Assembly: GCA_027622715.1 (NCBI GenBank)
Contig: JAQBYN010000007.1
Location: 52,242-116,241, forward strand
Source of the DNA: Pseudomonadota bacterium
Lineage (GTDB): Bacteria; Pseudomonadota; Alphaproteobacteria; SHVP01
Reading direction: 5' to 3'
Length of the DNA stretch: 64,000 bases
Below the pieces are notes generated by a model. That model was not told the DNA's origin. It saw only the letters and a list, made by a program, of their open reading frames with translations, and ran no database searches. The stretch's first letter is position 1. Every line of letters starts with the position of its first letter. A program made the position numbers and the translations under genes. This document shows positions 31,757 through 40,388 of this stretch, one piece after another.

Positions 31757-33157
31757 CTATTTCGACACCAAAGCCGCCGCCGCCTCGCCGGCGAGGCGGC
31801 CCAGGTTGGTCGCCGACATCAAGCCCGAGCCAGACAGGTAGCCCCAGTCCGACGGACCCGAAAAGCCGCGCGCGGCGCCGCCGCCGGCGAACAGATTGGG
31901 GAACGGCGTGCCGTCCTCTTTCAGCACCCGGGCCTCGCGATTCACTTCGAGGCCGCCTTGGGTGTGGAACAACGCGCCTTGAATCTTGGCGATGTAATAG
32001 GGCGGCGTGAGCGGCGGCTTTTTGGCGAAGTTGCGGCCGAACGGATCGGGGCGCTTGCCTTGGCACATTTCGACGTTTTCGTTCATCGTTTGTTGCAACG
32101 TGGCTTCGTCGCAGCCGACCGTCTTGGCCAGTTCGGCGACGGTGGCGCACTTTTTGATCGCATCGGCCTTCATCGCTTCTTGATGGCTGTGCATCTGGAT
32201 CGCGATGTCCTGGCAGCGCTGGTCCCAGATCGTCCAGGCGACATGGCCGGGTTGACGCACCACGTTGAGGGCTTGTTCGGAATAGCCGTGGTTCTCGTCG
32301 GAAAACCGTACGCCGTCCTGGTTGACCTGAAAGCCGCCCTCGGTGATCGACGGCCAGCCCAGATGAATATTGTGCGGTGTGATTACCGCGCCGTGCCCCT
32401 GGAACGACCCCATGTCTTTGATCGAAGCCTTGAGTTGTTCGCCCCACAGCACTGCGTCGCCCTGGTTGCCGTCATGGCCGTGGTAGTGCGCGTCGACGAT
32501 CTCGGGAATGTATTTGTTCAAGAGTTCCTTGTTGCCGCCATAGCCGTTGGAGGCCAGCACCAACGCCGCGCAGCCGACATCTTCGTGTTTGCCGTCAGGC
32601 CGGGTGATGCGCACGCCGCGAATGCGGCCGTCCTTGTCGGCGAAAAGGTCGGTGACGTGGGCCGAGGTCGCGATGTCGATGCCCTCGTTGGCCACGGCCT
32701 GCAAAAACACCGTCAGCAGTTCTGCGCCGAACCGGCTGGGCGAGGCGTGCATATGCGGCACCGTGTGACCGGGATAGGTAAAATCCGAAATGCACGACAG
32801 CGGCAGATTGTAGCGGTCGACCAACCAGTCGACGGTCTTGGCCGATTCGTTGGCGACGTGACGCGCGAGATCGTGGTCGCACTGGTCCTGCGCCTTGGCC
32901 AGAATGTCTTTGTAAAGAATGTCCGCCGAATCGACGATGCCGGCGGCTTTTTGCAACTTGGTGCCGCCGGCCGGAATCTGTCCACCCGACAGCGAGGTGT
33001 TGCCGCGCGGTTTGTCGTCGCGCTCCAAGATCATCACCTCGACGCCTTTCTCATTCGCCGCTAGGGCCGCAGAGCACCCACAAGCCCCCGCGCCGATAAT
33101 CAAGACCGGCACCGTAACGTCGAATTTTTTGCCCTCAGCGGAAATGACGCTGCCCAT
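31757..33157 (-). CDS. FAD-dependent oxidoreductase, fumarate-reductase/tricarballylate-dehydrogenase type
   Basis: The 466-residue flavoprotein belongs to FAD_binding_2. It has an N-terminal Rossmann motif VLIIGAGACGCSAALAA, the ERDDKPRGNTSLSGG segment, a substrate cap in the middle and the C-terminal FAD motif NLFAGGGAARG with a Gly-rich end (GYLSGSGLMSATNLGRLAG). Relatives reduce or dehydrogenate C4-C6 dicarboxylates, urocanate or ketosteroids. ATG 33157 has GGGGAGG upstream. It is divergent from the first racemase-fold gene and close to TRAP transporter genes, so an organic acid is the likely substrate. Confidence 0.88.
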   Translation of the reverse strand: MGSVISAEGKKFDVTVPVLIIGAGACGCSAALAANEKGVEVMILERDDKPRGNTSLSGGQIPAGGTKLQKAAGIVDSADILYKDILAKAQDQCDHDLARHVANESAKTVDWLVDRYNLPLSCISDFTYPGHTVPHMHASPSRFGAELLTVFLQAVANEGIDIATSAHVTDLFADKDGRIRGVRITRPDGKHEDVGCAALVLASNGYGGNKELLNKYIPEIVDAHYHGHDGNQGDAVLWGEQLKASIKDMGSFQGHGAVITPHNIHLGWPSITEGGFQVNQDGVRFSDENHGYSEQALNVVRQPGHVAWTIWDQRCQDIAIQMHSHQEAMKADAIKKCATVAELAKTVGCDEATLQQTMNENVEMCQGKRPDPFGRNFAKKPPLTPPYYIAKIQGALFHTQGGLEVNREARVLKEDGTPFPNLFAGGGAARGFSGPSDWGYLSGSGLMSATNLGRLAGEAAAALVSK

Positions 33158-33189
33158 GATGTTCCTCCCCTGGCACTCTATGGCCTTGA

Positions 33190-33218
33190 TTGACACGATT
33201 CCCTGCGCGGGCTACTCG
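33190..33218 (+). promoter_or_regulatory. Possible sigma-70-type promoter of the racemase-fold genes
   Basis: TTGACA (33190-33195) is a perfect -35 consensus. TACTCG lies 17 bases later (33213-33218) but matches the -10 consensus weakly. It sits in the 101-base divergent region 41 bases before the start codon at 33259. Confidence 0.35.
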
Positions 33219-33258
33219 GTCAACAACGATTATGCTGGTTAGGGATAGGGAGAAGTCG

Positions 33259-34164
33259 ATGGCGCGCAAGAAAAAAAGAGTTCTCGTGCTGGTGCCGTTT
33301 CCAATGGCAGGCGAACATTTGGCGATGCGCGAGGCGCAAAGCAAACAGGTCGACCTCGGTCCCGACCTCGAATTTCATTACAAACCAGTCAAATGGGCGG
33401 GCACAAACTTCGTCGGTCCCTATGACTATGTCGTCGGCGACTTCACGATTTTAGAAGCCGGCTTGCAGGCGCAGGACGACGGCTTTGACGCCGTCTGCAT
33501 CGATACCATGAGCGATTCGGGCGTCGCCGCGTTGCGCGCGGTGCTCGACATCCCCGTTATCGGCCCGGGCCGCACCACCATCCTCACCGCCATGATGCTG
33601 GGCGACAAGTTCGGCATGCTGGTGATGTGGGAGCGTTGGCTCGGTCTCTACAAGAAGGTCATGGACGAGCTCGGCGTCTGGCACAAATACGCCGGCTACC
33701 AATCGATCGGCATGGCGCCTGATCGGTTCAGCTTGCTGGGCGGCGAAGAACGCGTGGTGTTCCCCAAGCTGCTCAAGGCCGGCAAAAAACTCGTCGAGGA
33801 AAACGGCGCCGACGTGATCATTTTGGGCTCGACGTCGATGCATCAAGCGCGCGACTTCTTGGCCGAAAACTTACCGGTCCCGGTGATCAGCCCGGGCCCC
33901 ACCTCGTATGCGACCGCCTTGATGATGATCAACCTTCGGCTCGCGCAGAGCCGCAAGTCTTACCCGGCGCCCGTCGGCCGTAGCGACGATTACATTCACG
34001 GCATGCTGGATGCCGCGGTCGCGGCCGCCAAGAAAGGCCCAAGGATCGTGGGGGCCGAAGGCCTCAAGAAGAAAGGCGCAAAGAAAGCCGGCGCGACGAA
34101 GAAACCGGCGGCCAAGAAAAGCGCAAAGAAAAGCGCAAAGAAAAAACCAACGCGCGGCAAATAG
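33259..34164 (+). CDS. Asp/Glu/hydantoin racemase-fold protein with histone H1-like tail
   Basis: The 301-residue protein has the two-fold pseudo-symmetric racemase fold. At the first catalytic position, where active members have Cys (ACFxDPG), it reads DTMSDSG with Thr83; at the second (GCxGM) it reads GSTSM with Ser191. A Cys is present three residues earlier (C80). So a two-cysteine racemisation is unlikely, and a different chemistry or ligand binding should be considered. Residues 261-301 are a lysine/alanine-rich tail (KKPAAKKSAKKSAKK) absent from the downstream paralogue. ATG 33259 follows GGGAG. The paralogue starts 13 bases after the stop. Confidence 0.82.
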   Translation: MARKKKRVLVLVPFPMAGEHLAMREAQSKQVDLGPDLEFHYKPVKWAGTNFVGPYDYVVGDFTILEAGLQAQDDGFDAVCIDTMSDSGVAALRAVLDIPVIGPGRTTILTAMMLGDKFGMLVMWERWLGLYKKVMDELGVWHKYAGYQSIGMAPDRFSLLGGEERVVFPKLLKAGKKLVEENGADVIILGSTSMHQARDFLAENLPVPVISPGPTSYATALMMINLRLAQSRKSYPAPVGRSDDYIHGMLDAAVAAAKKGPRIVGAEGLKKKGAKKAGATKKPAAKKSAKKSAKKKPTRGK

Positions 34165-34177
34165 GGAGTCAACAACT

Positions 34178-34942
34178 ATGGCTAAAGCACTGGTGCTCGT
34201 CCCCTTCGCGATGGATGAAGAGGGCGTCAACAACCGCCGCCTGCAGCTCACGGCGGTAAAGCTCGGTCCCGACATCGAGTTCGATTTCCGCCCGGTCACC
34301 GCGGGGCCTGAGCTGTACATGAGCCCGCACGATTTCGTTCTGATGGACCTGGCAATATTCGAGGCCGGCATGTCCGCGCAAGATGACGGCTATGACGCGG
34401 TCTGCATCGATACGATGAGCGATTCAGGCATCGACGCATTGCGCTCGGTTCTCGATATCCCGGTGGTCTCACCGGGCAAATTGTCGATGACCTTCGCGAT
34501 GAACCTCGGTGCCAAGTTCGGCATGTTGGCCCAATGGGAACCGGCCTTGATCCGCACCCAGAAGTTCGTCAAATCACTCGGCCTTGAGTCCTTTTGCGCG
34601 GCCATCGAAAGCTACGATTCGCCGCCCGACTACCGAAACCTGCTGTCGGGCAAAGAAGACAAGACGCTACCCAAGATGAAGGCCGCCTGCGAACGCGCGA
34701 TCGCCAAGGGCGCGGACGTCATCTGTCTGGGCTCAACCACCATGTATCAGGCTGCCGAGTACTTGAACCGGGAATTACCCGTACCGGTCATCAACCCCGG
34801 ACCACTGACCTACAAGACAGTTGAGACCCTGCTGGCAATGGGCATTAGCCATAGCCGCCGGCCTTACCCGAAACCGCTAAAGCCGCACCCTCAGATGATC
34901 CACGCGATGCTCAAGGCCGGCGCGGCGAACGCGGGAAAGTAA
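34178..34942 (+). CDS. Asp/Glu/hydantoin racemase-fold protein, paralogue without tail
   Basis: The 254-residue paralogue of the preceding gene shares DGYDAVCIDTMSDSG and ADVICLGSTTMYQAAEYL. As there, Thr and Ser (Ser186) stand where the two catalytic cysteines are expected; Cys76 and Cys183 are nearby but offset by three residues. The two proteins probably form a heteromer or succeed each other in one pathway. AGGGAG precedes the ATG. A TRAP binding-protein gene follows after 180 bases, suggesting that the substrate is imported as an organic acid. Confidence 0.82.
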   Translation: MAKALVLVPFAMDEEGVNNRRLQLTAVKLGPDIEFDFRPVTAGPELYMSPHDFVLMDLAIFEAGMSAQDDGYDAVCIDTMSDSGIDALRSVLDIPVVSPGKLSMTFAMNLGAKFGMLAQWEPALIRTQKFVKSLGLESFCAAIESYDSPPDYRNLLSGKEDKTLPKMKAACERAIAKGADVICLGSTTMYQAAEYLNRELPVPVINPGPLTYKTVETLLAMGISHSRRPYPKPLKPHPQMIHAMLKAGAANAGK

Positions 34943-35122
34943 ACTGGGCCTCTGGCCTCGGCATTGGGCGGTCTGTTAGTATCCAACTCCCGTCTCTCCT
35001 GAGAGGTGCCGGGGCGGGTTACGGCCCCGCCTTTCAGACCACCAACGAGAAGCACACAACGGTCGTCTTTAGACGACTGGAGAGCGGTGTGCCCGAACAA
35101 CCCAGATAAGGTGAAACACCAC

Positions 35123-36175
35123 ATGGCTAAGAAAACGATTGGTGCCGGCGTTGACCGCCGCACAGTTCTCAAAACCACGGCTGCCGCTGGCGCAGGCGCG
35201 GCGATCCTCGGATTTCCCGCGCTCACACGTTCGGCCCAGGCGAAGAAATACCTGAAGCCGATCGTCGCCGGCCTCAACGCCAAAGAAGGCGATCCCAGCG
35301 ACATCTCGATCCGGATGATCCCGCAAATCCTGAAAGAGAAGTATGACGTCGAGATGGAAATTCAAATCCATCCCTCGTCCACGCTCGGCACCGATCTGTC
35401 GCAGATCGACGCCGTGATGACCGGCTTTATCGACATTACCTCGAACACGTCGTCGCAGTTCACGGCCTACTCGCCGGAATTCTCCTACGTCGATCTGCCC
35501 TACATCATTCGCGACTGGGACATGGCGCTGCGCTTCTTCAAATCCGACCTGTGGGCCGGCACCGCGACCAAATACGAGAAGAACGTTCCGGTCAAAGTAC
35601 TCCCGCCGGTCGGCGCCGGTGGCTACCGCCTGCTGTGGAACAACAAGCGGCCCCTGCCCGATCCCGCCGCTGCGAGCGGCCTCAAGTTCCGCAGCTCGAA
35701 CTCCGACCTCGAAATCGATCTGATTCGCAACTGGGGCGGCAACCCGACCCCGATCGCATGGGTCGAAACCTACACAGCGTTGCAGCAAGGCGTTGTCGAC
35801 GGCTTCCACGTGCAGCCGATCTGGACGTACCTGTTCAAGATGCACGAAGTGCTGAAATACGCCACCGAAGTGGACTCGCTCTATGCGATCCAGTTCCAGG
35901 TGATGAACGCCAACACGTTCAAATCGATGCCGGAAGATATCCAAAAGCCCTTCCTGCTTGCCGCGCAAGAAGCCGCCGATATCGCGAACGCCAAGGACCG
36001 CGAGCTCGAAGACTTCTACAAAGGCAAGCTGCGTGAGGCCAAAATGGAGATCTACACGCCGAGTGCAGCCGAGAAGGCCAAGTGGGTCGCCGGCGGCCAG
36101 AAGGTTTGGGACACTGCCAAGGGCATTTCCAAATCCGATCTCGACGCGATGACGGCGTTGGCAGGTTCCGCCTAA
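35123..36175 (+). CDS. TRAP transporter solute-binding protein (DctP-type), TAT-exported, copy 1
   Basis: The 350-residue periplasmic receptor has a twin-arginine signal (VDRRTVLKTT, then an Ala/Gly-rich core and cleavage near AQA). The body is DctP-like: IQIHPSSTLGTDLSQIDAV, YVDLPYII, VLPPVGAGGYRLLWNNK and VETYTALQQGVVDGFHVQP, in which the family's carboxylate-binding Arg is expected. The next open frame overlaps the leader from 35006 but ATG 35123 gives the proper TAT peptide. It lacks adjacent permease genes; an intrinsic terminator follows. A close paralogue is at 37647. Confidence 0.93.
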   Translation: MAKKTIGAGVDRRTVLKTTAAAGAGAAILGFPALTRSAQAKKYLKPIVAGLNAKEGDPSDISIRMIPQILKEKYDVEMEIQIHPSSTLGTDLSQIDAVMTGFIDITSNTSSQFTAYSPEFSYVDLPYIIRDWDMALRFFKSDLWAGTATKYEKNVPVKVLPPVGAGGYRLLWNNKRPLPDPAAASGLKFRSSNSDLEIDLIRNWGGNPTPIAWVETYTALQQGVVDGFHVQPIWTYLFKMHEVLKYATEVDSLYAIQFQVMNANTFKSMPEDIQKPFLLAAQEAADIANAKDRELEDFYKGKLREAKMEIYTPSAAEKAKWVAGGQKVWDTAKGISKSDLDAMTALAGSA

Positions 36176-36200
36176 CCAACGCCTCTAAGCCAACAGAAAA

Positions 36201-36230
36201 CCCCCGGGGTCAGACCCCGGGGGTTTTTTT
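36201..36230 (+). terminator. Strong Rho-independent terminator after TRAP receptor copy 1
   Basis: CCCCCGGGGT (36201-36210) pairs with ACCCCGGGGG (36214-36223) over the loop CAG, followed by seven T residues (36224-36230) and preceded by AAAA. It ends transcription 25 bases after the receptor stop codon and may also serve the convergent methyltransferase gene. Confidence 0.95.
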
Positions 36231-36257
36231 CTTTGGACGCTACGGGCGCGACGCCGC

Positions 36258-37436
36258 CTACTTCACCCCTTGCATCACGAAGAAGACTTCGCAGCCAACC
36301 CGCGCGCCTTGCGGGTGGGCGTCGGTGTCGGCGGGTTTGGGGCCCAGGGTTGTCTTGTCAGATTCGGGGTGTTCGCTCCGCTGGAGGTAACCGCTGGTCG
36401 CTGTGGCAAAACCAATCTTGCGCGCCAGCGCGGCGGTGTCGGTCGCGTTGATCTTGGCCCAAAACGGTTCAGCGTTGTTCAATGTTTGCCAGTCGTGGAT
36501 GACTTGGTCGTATAGGGTCATATCCTTGTAGGGCAGGCCGAGTTCGAGATGAATCATCATCCCGCCAGGCCGCAGAATGCGGCGGCATTCCGCGATGATC
36601 TTGGTAAGGGCTGTGGTTGAGGTCTCGTGGAACAACAGATGCGACACGACCAGATCGAACGACTCGTCAGCAAAGTGCGTGGCTTCCGCATTCTGCTGGG
36701 AGAAATGAATACCCAGGCCCAATCCCTCGGCGCGCGCATGGCCGTAACGCAGCAGCGGCGCCGCCACATCGATGGCATGCACCTCGGCGTCCGGAAAGTG
36801 CTTGGGAAACGCTGTCGTCGCCTGCCCGACCGAACACCCCATATCGAGAATCCGCTGCGGACGAAATGACGGAAAGTTGTACCGCAGGTAGGAGCAAACC
36901 GTCCGGCCGCGCGCGTCGTGCAGCGGACCTTGAGTTCCGCATACGTTGATAAACGTGCCGCGGTCGAAGATCGCGCCGGCACGTACGTCGTCGGGCGCGG
37001 CCTCACTCGCGTAGCCACCGGGCATCACATGGATGTCGACCGCCGACACATAGCGCGGCACCTTGAGGGCCGGATCGAGCTCCAAGGAACCACCCGCCCC
37101 GGCGACGTGTTTCGCCGCCGCGTTGAGCACGGGCAGCTGACGGGAAACGCTTTCCTCGACGCTGTCCCACATCACTTCCTGCGCGAGGCGTGTCAGTGCC
37201 CCCCACATCTGGTGATAAGGATCGCGGTTCATCGCGTCGCGTAATTCGATTCGCGTCTGCGGGCTACGGCCCATCGCTTTGACGAAGCCGGGCACAACAC
37301 GCGCATCCGCAACATCGCGGTTGCCGGGGCCGACTTCGGTCGAGATGTGGCTCTTAACAGTAAAAGCGAATTCTTGCCGCGACAGCTCATCATGGCTGGT
37401 TTTCGGCAGGACGGCGTGGGCAGTCTGGTGCAGCAT
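36258..37436 (-). CDS. Class I SAM-dependent methyltransferase
   Basis: The 392-residue protein has an N-terminal extension of about 190 residues, and a Rossmann methyltransferase core: motif I RILDMGCSVGQATTAF, acidic end of strand beta-2 in AEVHAIDVAAPLL, motif II-like FDLVVSHLLFHE and motif III region RRILRPGGMMIHLELG. This is a small-molecule type class I enzyme; the substrate is not identified. GGAGGGAG lies upstream of ATG 37436. It sits between the two TRAP receptor genes on the opposite strand, perhaps an insertion into an older tandem duplication. Confidence 0.87.
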   Translation of the reverse strand: MLHQTAHAVLPKTSHDELSRQEFAFTVKSHISTEVGPGNRDVADARVVPGFVKAMGRSPQTRIELRDAMNRDPYHQMWGALTRLAQEVMWDSVEESVSRQLPVLNAAAKHVAGAGGSLELDPALKVPRYVSAVDIHVMPGGYASEAAPDDVRAGAIFDRGTFINVCGTQGPLHDARGRTVCSYLRYNFPSFRPQRILDMGCSVGQATTAFPKHFPDAEVHAIDVAAPLLRYGHARAEGLGLGIHFSQQNAEATHFADESFDLVVSHLLFHETSTTALTKIIAECRRILRPGGMMIHLELGLPYKDMTLYDQVIHDWQTLNNAEPFWAKINATDTAALARKIGFATATSGYLQRSEHPESDKTTLGPKPADTDAHPQGARVGCEVFFVMQGVK

Positions 37437-37479
37437 GGCAAACTCCCTCCGCCGCCATCATACGACAAAACCCGCGCGA

Positions 37480-37496
37480 CGCCTGGGCCCCAGGCG
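37480..37496. promoter_or_regulatory. Dyad-symmetric operator-like site
   Basis: CGCCTGGG and CCCAGGCG flank a single central C, an exact 17-base palindrome too tight to form an RNA hairpin, so a protein-binding site is likely. It is in the divergent 210-base region between the methyltransferase and TRAP receptor copy 2. The binding protein is unknown. Confidence 0.4.
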
Positions 37497-37646
37497 ATGG
37501 TCGCTTTCTCGTGATCACTGTGCGGCCAGGCCGGGCCAATTTTCGTTGGTCGGCAGGACGGTCTTGGCCTAAAATCAACCCTGTGGCGGGCCTGTAGAGG
37601 TAATTTCCGGCCCCGCCAAAGGGAGGCTACATAAAGGGAGACTCAA

Positions 37647-38684
37647 ATGAGCTCTAGTCGTTTTACCCGGCGCGACGCTTTGAAAACGGGCGCAGCGGCC
37701 GCAACGATGGGCGCTGTAATTACCGGATTTCCGGCGTTGACGCGCTCGGCGCAACAAAAGAAATTTCTCAAACCAATTGTCGCCGGCATCAATGGCAAAG
37801 AAGGCGATCCGACCTACACATCCATCTCTGATGTCCCGCGCATCCTGCGCGAGAAATACGACATCGAGGTTGAGTTCCAAATTCACCCATCCTCAACACT
37901 TGGCACCGACCTCTCGCAGCTCGACGCGGTGCAGACCGGTTTTATCGACATCACCAGCAACGTCACGACGCAGTTCATGGCGTACGACGAAGCGTTCGCT
38001 TTTTTGGACCTTCCCTACATCGTGACCGGATGGGATCAGTATTTGCGGATTTCAAAATCCGACATCTGGCAACAACAGGCTGCCAAGTTCGAGAGCAACG
38101 TTCCCGTCAAAGTCTTGCCACCCGTGGGCGCCGGCGGGTACCGCCTCTTGTGGAACAACAAGCGCCCGCTGCACAGCCCCGCCGATGTCGAGGGACTCAA
38201 GTTTCGCACCGTGACCTCACCAATCGTTATCGAGTTGGTGCGGAACTGGGGCGGCAATCCGACGCCGGTTCCCTGGGTGGAAACCTACACGGCGCTTCAG
38301 CAAGGCGTTGTCGACGGCTTCCACGTGCAGCCCATTTGGACGTACAAGTTCAAGATGTACGAAGTCCTGAAGTACGCCACCGAAGTCAATGCGATCTTTA
38401 GCGTTCAGTTCCAAGTGATGAATAGGAATACTTGGAACGCCATTCCGGAGAGCATCCAAGGTCCCATGATGTTGGCCTTCCAAGAAGCTGCGGACAATGC
38501 CAACAAGGCCGATCGCGAATCGGAAGATTTCTTCAAAGGCGAACTGCGCAAAGCCGGGATGGAAATCTACACGCCGTCCTCCGCCGAAGCCGGGAAGTGG
38601 CAGGAGAAAGGCCGAGAAGTATGGGGTTCGGCCGGCAAGGGCATCGACCGCTCACTCATCGAAAAGACAGTGGCGCTGAGCTAG
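37647..38684 (+). CDS. TRAP transporter solute-binding protein (DctP-type), TAT-exported, copy 2
   Basis: The 345-residue receptor is plainly paralogous to copy 1: TAT signal FTRRDALKTG, then KKFLKPIVAGINGKEGDP, IHPSSTLGTDLSQLDAV, VLPPVGAGGYRLLWNNK and VETYTALQQGVVDGFHVQP. Differences cluster around the ligand-facing segments (for example RSSNSDLEIDL in copy 1 against RTVTSPIVIEL here), so the two may bind different solutes. AAAGGGAG precedes the ATG, and an intrinsic terminator follows. The only TRAP permease genes in the window start 1.2 kb downstream. Confidence 0.93.
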   Translation: MSSSRFTRRDALKTGAAAATMGAVITGFPALTRSAQQKKFLKPIVAGINGKEGDPTYTSISDVPRILREKYDIEVEFQIHPSSTLGTDLSQLDAVQTGFIDITSNVTTQFMAYDEAFAFLDLPYIVTGWDQYLRISKSDIWQQQAAKFESNVPVKVLPPVGAGGYRLLWNNKRPLHSPADVEGLKFRTVTSPIVIELVRNWGGNPTPVPWVETYTALQQGVVDGFHVQPIWTYKFKMYEVLKYATEVNAIFSVQFQVMNRNTWNAIPESIQGPMMLAFQEAADNANKADRESEDFFKGELRKAGMEIYTPSSAEAGKWQEKGREVWGSAGKGIDRSLIEKTVALS

Positions 38685-38710
38685 TCACACTCGTTCGATT
38701 CCTATCGACT

Positions 38711-38740
38711 GGACCGGCGGTGACGCCGGTCCATTTTTTT
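38711..38740 (+). terminator. Strong Rho-independent terminator after TRAP receptor copy 2
   Basis: GGACCGGCG (38711-38719) pairs with CGCCGGTCC (38724-38732) over GTGA, followed by A and seven T residues to 38740. It separates receptor copy 2 from the cupin-permease genes, at least partly. Confidence 0.93.
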
Positions 38741-38797
38741 GCCTGGCCGACCGATTGTAGGTAAAACTCACCGTGGGTTTGGTTTGAAAAGGAAACA

Positions 38798-39652
38798 ATG
38801 ATGGCGCGGCCACACACCTGCTTTATTCAAGCGCAAGCCTTGCCTTGGCGCAAAGGGCTATACGGCGGTGGCCGTCCAGACGTGCGTAGCAAGGTTCTCA
38901 GCATCGACAAGACGAGCGGTGACTCGACCTGCATTCTCCGCTACCCCGAGAAATATCGCCGGCGCGGCAAAGAGTACGTGAGAGCCCATGAGGAATTCTT
39001 CGTGCTCGACGGCGCGATCAAAATCAACGGCATCGAGTATAGCAAACATGCCTACGGGTTTTTCCCGGCCGGCCACGTTCGCCGCGACGTATCCAGCCGC
39101 GACGGCGCGGTGTTGCTGACCACCTTTGCTGCTCAACCGGTTGTCGAACAGGGTGAACCGGAAAAGGGCCTATTCGACAAGCGGCTTCTGATCGAACACA
39201 AGAACACGCTGGAAATGCCGTGGGATCCTGGCCTAGTCGATCCACAGTTGCAGGCGGGCGTCGCCATCAAGGCGTTGCGCACCGATCCCGACACTGGCGA
39301 GACCTCGTTTCTCTATAGCTCGGCCGCGCACCGAATTCCGCCGCATGGCAAGAAGCCACGCTGGACGCATTCGATGGTCGAGGAAATCTTTGTTCTCGAC
39401 GGCGAATATGTTTTCGCCGACGCCGGCGTCATGGGCCCAGGCGGCTACGTGTGGTGGCGGGAGTTCGTCTATCAAGGTCCGTCCGGGTCGATCCCTGGGT
39501 TCAATCTATGGATCCGCACGGTGAATGGGCCGATGCACAATATCTTCGAAAAAAAGAAGCACCCGATGGACTGGAACCCCAAGCACCGCCCGAAGCTTCC
39601 CGCCGATCTCAAGCGGTACGCAAAGCCCTACACGGCACCGGCAAAATTCTAG
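38798..39652 (+). CDS. DUF4437-like bicupin protein
   Basis: The 284-residue protein has two cupin modules. The first carries RAHEEFFVLDGAIKINGIEY and FFPAGHVRRDV; the second carries WTHSMVEEIFVLDGEYVFAD, a canonical H-x-(V/E)-E-E-x-F-V-L-x-G motif, and PGGYVWW. The His/Glu metal ligands of both are recognisable. Function is unknown; it may be an isomerase or dioxygenase acting on the TRAP substrate, since it lies between a TRAP receptor and the TRAP permeases. Confidence 0.78.
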   Translation: MMARPHTCFIQAQALPWRKGLYGGGRPDVRSKVLSIDKTSGDSTCILRYPEKYRRRGKEYVRAHEEFFVLDGAIKINGIEYSKHAYGFFPAGHVRRDVSSRDGAVLLTTFAAQPVVEQGEPEKGLFDKRLLIEHKNTLEMPWDPGLVDPQLQAGVAIKALRTDPDTGETSFLYSSAAHRIPPHGKKPRWTHSMVEEIFVLDGEYVFADAGVMGPGGYVWWREFVYQGPSGSIPGFNLWIRTVNGPMHNIFEKKKHPMDWNPKHRPKLPADLKRYAKPYTAPAKF

Positions 39653-39776
39653 GCCGCACGGCCCCCTCCAGGCCGACCGCATCGGGGGCTGGCCAACCCG
39701 GGGGGATTGAGCACGCGGCTCAAATGGCCTCTAATCGGTCGCGCTTACAACGAGACGCGATGCTCGGCGAATTAAG

Positions 39777-39806
39777 GGGCGGCCTGGGGCAAAACCAGGG
39801 CCGCCC
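39777..39806 (+). other. Long hairpin in the leader of the TRAP permease genes
   Basis: GGGCGGCCTGG (39777-39787) pairs with CCAGGGCCGCCC (39795-39806) with one bulged base and an A-rich loop. There is no T-run. A second small hairpin, GGCCTCG-TT-CGAGGCC (39821-39836), follows 15 bases before the dctQ start. Together they could limit read-through from the cupin gene or control permease translation. Confidence 0.5.
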
Positions 39807-39851
39807 TGACTACGTCTAACGGCCTCGTTCGAGGCCTGGGGGAACAGTGAC

Positions 39852-40376
39852 ATGGCGGAGATCGCCCGACTGATCGAATGGCTTGACCGGCTGTCACGTG
39901 TCGCCGTGATTGTGTTCGTTGCGACCATCACCGTGGTGATGCTGGCGCAGGTGTTTTTCCGTTACGTGATCAACTCATCCCTCCAATGGTCTGAGGAACT
40001 CAGTATTTGGGCGCTGATCTGGATGGTGTTCGTCGGGTCTGCGGTCCTCATGAAGGACTGGGCGCATATCAATATTCCGACTTTCACGAATCTCATCCCG
40101 ATCAAAATCCGGCCCTTCTTCCTCATCTTCGGGAAACTCGCGACGATCGTCTTCCTGGCCGCGGTGATCTGGTTCGGGTTCAAAGTATTCAATCAAGATT
40201 TCCACGCGCGCTCCTCGAGCCTGTCGATGTCAACCAAATGGGCCAAGCTGTCGATTCCCGTCGGCGGTGTGTTGATGATGATTTTTGCGATCAACGCGAC
40301 CATGCATGATCTGATCCATTGGCGGCGCGGGAACGATGCCCACTTCGAAAACCAAGGCAATCCCGGTACCGAGTAG
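39852..40376 (+). CDS. dctQ: TRAP transporter small permease subunit
   Basis: The 174-residue protein has four predicted membrane helices and the DctQ landmarks FFRYVINSSLQWSEELSIW and WMVFVGSAVLMKDWAHINI. Together with DctM it forms the Na+-coupled TRAP membrane complex. GGGGGAA precedes the ATG. It ends 12 bases before the large subunit gene. It probably serves one or both of the upstream receptors. Confidence 0.93.
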   Translation: MAEIARLIEWLDRLSRVAVIVFVATITVVMLAQVFFRYVINSSLQWSEELSIWALIWMVFVGSAVLMKDWAHINIPTFTNLIPIKIRPFFLIFGKLATIVFLAAVIWFGFKVFNQDFHARSSSLSMSTKWAKLSIPVGGVLMMIFAINATMHDLIHWRRGNDAHFENQGNPGTE

Positions 40377-40388
40377 GACTCTCATTCG

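Noticed and set aside
31958..33064. 368-codon open frame on the plus strand, antisense to the flavoprotein gene
   Set aside because: Composition is Arg/Ala/Val-rich without domains, and the minus strand shows conserved FAD motifs.
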